From positions 180,785 through 244,784 of the forward strand of contig JAJEKB010001195.1 of assembly GCA_022393335.1 (NCBI GenBank): a DNA stretch of 64,000 nt. The letters run 5' to 3'. The notes beneath the pieces were generated by a model. The model was not told the DNA's origin. It saw nothing but the letters and a program-made list of their open reading frames with translations, and searched no databases. Of this stretch, positions 61,986-64,000 are shown one piece after another. The stretch's first letter is position 1. Each line of letters opens with the position of its first letter. A program made the position numbers and the translations under genes. This stretch comes from Macrotrachela quadricornifera. Lineage: Eukaryota; Rotifera; Eurotatoria; Philodinida; Philodinidae.

Positions 61986-63461
61986 ATGATGTTTATACAT
62001 ATAATATTCTCATTTTTTTGTTTTTTAACATTGAGTTCGATATTTTGTGATGGTGAAATTTGTACGAAAAACAATTGTCAATTACCTTGTTGTCAATGTC
62101 CTATTACTAATAATAATCCAACATCATTAAATATCACTGATATACCACAATTTGTAAAAATATTTATATACAAAATAAAATGAAAAAAATATTTTTAATT
62201 ATTTATATAGGTTTTATTAACTTTTGTTGGTAATTTAAATAAAGATACATATAATCCTATTCGTTCAATTCTTAATCCAGCTTATCGAAATCCAAATAAA
62301 TGTCCTATATCATCAACATTTTTTGTCAATGATAATTATACAGAATATTGTATAGTTCAACATCTTTTTAATAATCATAATGAAATAGCTATGACTACTT
62401 CAAGCAATAAGTAATTATTTTTTATTTTTTAATAAAAATTTTCTTTTCTTTTTATTTTAAAGATGTCCATTAACAAATTGTTATGATGAAAATCATTGGC
62501 GTCGTTGGATTGATAATGATTGGCAACGAGAAATAAAACAACAACGATTAAATTTAATTGAACAAGCACATATTCATAGATCTCATATAAAAGGTTTTCG
62601 TGTACCACATTTACAAATTGATGAAGATAAACATTTTGAACTTATTCGAAATTATCATTTTCATTATGATTCATCAATGTTATTTAAATCAACAAAATTA
62701 ATATGGCCATTTACACTTAATTATTCATTTAATAAAATAGATTGTACTAATTGTGATGAATCAAGTAAAACAATTGAAGCACTTTGGCAATTTCCATTAC
62801 ATGAATGGATACATCCAAATAGTAATTTCAATATAAATATTAAATAATAATTCTCATCAAATTCTTTTTGTTTTTGCTTAACTTTTTAGCAACTAAATCT
62901 TGTCGTACTCTTTCTGATACAAGTTGTTTACCTGATAGTGAACCACATTCTGTTGAACTATTCTATGATTTTATTAAATATAATTTTGATCGTCATTCAT
63001 CATTAAATATTGGTTATCGATCTCCATTTATAATTGAACTTGATTTATTGTGGCTTTCTGAACATCAAAATAAACGTCTTGAAGCATTAATTCGTTTTAT
63101 TGAATATATTTTAAATAGTGATGATCATCGTTTTGTTTATTTTATTTCAATTGAACAAGCACTTGAATGGTTAAAATATCCTCGTGCATTAAATAAACTT
63201 GAAGATTTTTGGGCATTTAGTTGTAGTGATATTATTTATGAATATGATATTGATTGTAATGGTATTAATTCAAATAGTTCAACAACAGAAAATGCTAAAC
63301 GATTAACATCAAAAAATGAAACAAATACAACAGATACAGAACCAATTGATCGTCAAGCTGAAGAATTATTTCGTAGTGGTATTGTATTTCATTCTATATG
63401 GATATGTATTTTATTGATTCTAACCGTTCTTTTTTATGATAAATATTTTATAAAGAAATAA
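61986..63461 (+). CDS. Chitin-deacetylase-like (CE4) membrane protein lacking catalytic residues
   Basis: Four exons (61986-62153, 62211-62410, 62463-62821, 62890-63461) join in phase to 432 residues. A signal peptide (IIFSFFCFLTLSSIFC) is followed by a short Cys cluster (CTKNNCQLPCCQC). The rest aligns by pattern with animal chitin deacetylases: PQFVLLTFVGNLN, NPNKCPISSTFFVNDNYTEY, GFRVPHLQID, KLIWPFTLNYSF, ELFYDFIKYNFDRH and FVYFISIEQALEWLKYPRAL. The CE4 catalytic motifs are gone: the TFDD pair reads TFVG, the HxxxH metal site after HNEIA reads MTTSSN, and the later His position reads IIELDLLWL. The protein is therefore probably inactive on chitin. A C-terminal helix (SIWICILLILTVLFYDKYF) anchors it in the membrane, unlike the secreted enzymes. 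A chitin-binding or receptor-like role is inferred. Confidence 0.85.
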
Positions 63462-63754
63462 GATTTTTATTTGATATGATTTAATTTTATTGGTTTTTTC
63501 TTTTGTTCTTTCTTTAAACTATTCGACAATAAATAAAAAAAAAAAAGAAAAGAAAAGAAAAAGAAAAAGAAAACGGTTAACTATCAAATCATTTATATAT
63601 TTATATATTTTGACAACGAAAACAGAAGACATTAGACCGGACTGAAACGAAAAAGAAAAACATATTTCGTCAGTTGAATATTATACAATATGAAATCACT
63701 GGTATAACACATATTATGACAAAGTAAATAAATAGATAAGATAGATAGATTGTT

Positions 63755-64000
63755 TCAATGAAAGATGTATTTTAATATGATTGCAACAATAATAATAAGA
63801 ATAAAATGAATATATGTTGATATACGATTGAATGGATTTCGATTGATTGGTTTCTGATTAATTTTTAATAAATTTAAATCTTTTTCATGTATATCAAGAC
63901 GTTCATTAGTACGACTTAATGTTGTTTCAATACGTTTTAATATTAATGTTATATCATCATTAGATTTTAAAAGTAATGATGATTGATTAGGATTTGTTGG
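63755..64000 (-). CDS. C-terminus of a tail-anchored coiled-coil protein (5' truncated)
   Basis: The last 81 codons of a minus-strand gene, open to the window edge and ending in TGA at 63757-63755. A coiled-coil-like region (DDITLILKRIETTLSRTNER, then LDIHEKDLNLLK) leads into a C-terminal hydrophobic helix (YIHFILIIIVAIILKYIF) with only one residue after it. This is the layout of tail-anchored proteins inserted by the GET pathway, such as SNAREs and organelle-contact proteins. It is too short to name. It converges with the deacetylase-like gene, with about 290 bp between the stops, including an (A/G)-rich tract at 63537-63575. Confidence 0.6.
   Translation of the reverse strand, partial: PTNPNQSSLLLKSNDDITLILKRIETTLSRTNERLDIHEKDLNLLKINQKPINRNPFNRISTYIHFILIIIVAIILKYIFH

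Noticed and set aside
1..64000. CRISPR arrays, operons or ribosome-binding sites
   Set aside because: The window is eukaryotic: introns throughout, no regular spacer-repeat array and no prokaryotic gene packing.

Overview
The window is AT-rich nuclear DNA from an animal. Most introns are tiny (about 50-60 bp, GT-AG), a minority are long (0.4-2.4 kb), and the gene products are clearly metazoan: eIF3h, VPS33B, an SLC28 nucleoside transporter, a STEAP reductase and an insect-type chitin-deacetylase-like protein. Compact introns, AT richness, many small decayed DNA transposons and one bacterial-looking enzyme (a SpeB-like ureohydrolase) together suggest a bdelloid rotifer or a similar small invertebrate. 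That taxonomic call is an inference. All exon joins were made by eye from splice signals, reading frame and phase. Every complete model closes in frame.

Layout: 1-2.5 kb holds the 5' end of a minus-strand coiled-coil gene and the 3' exons of a proline-rich plus-strand gene. 4.8-6.9 kb is a TTI2-like gene. 8.9-10.2 kb is an acidic protein of unknown function, tail-to-tail with EIF3H (12.1-10.5 kb, minus). EIF3H is head-to-head with a 15-exon gene (12.4-19.0 kb) that joins a dsRNA-binding domain to a NYN/Zc3h12a-type RNase domain. Its two long introns carry three non-autonomous DNA transposons and a 28-bp minisatellite. VPS33B follows (19.2-22.0 kb), then an unknown gene (22.3-24.4 kb), then a divergent pair only 95 bp apart: an unknown Cys-motif protein (minus) and a disordered protein with six LY[ST]xxG repeats (plus). 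YRDC is at 31.8-32.4 kb.

32.4-36.7 kb has no gene I can support. At 36.7-40.7 kb an LDL-receptor-A/transmembrane/PPxY protein and a proline-rich repeat protein converge tail-to-tail. 40.7-46.5 kb is intergenic and holds a roughly 2.4-kb inverted-repeat element. A single-exon STEAP-like reductase (46.5-47.9 kb), a 17-exon SLC28/CNT transporter (52.1-49.1 kb, minus), a long intergenic stretch with another TIR element, an unknown basic protein (56.0-57.2 kb), a tRNA-derived SINE with 13-bp target duplications (59.0-59.4 kb), a mitochondrial-targeted agmatinase-like enzyme (60.3-61.5 kb), a catalytically degenerate chitin-deacetylase-like membrane protein (62.0-63.5 kb) and the tail of a C-terminally anchored protein (63.8-64.0 kb, minus) complete the window.

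Most genes are unrelated housekeeping or membrane functions in no obvious cluster. The strongest candidates for something new are the dsRBD-NYN nuclease, the pseudo-deacetylase, the two repeat-motif proteins, and the set of TIR elements and the SINE.
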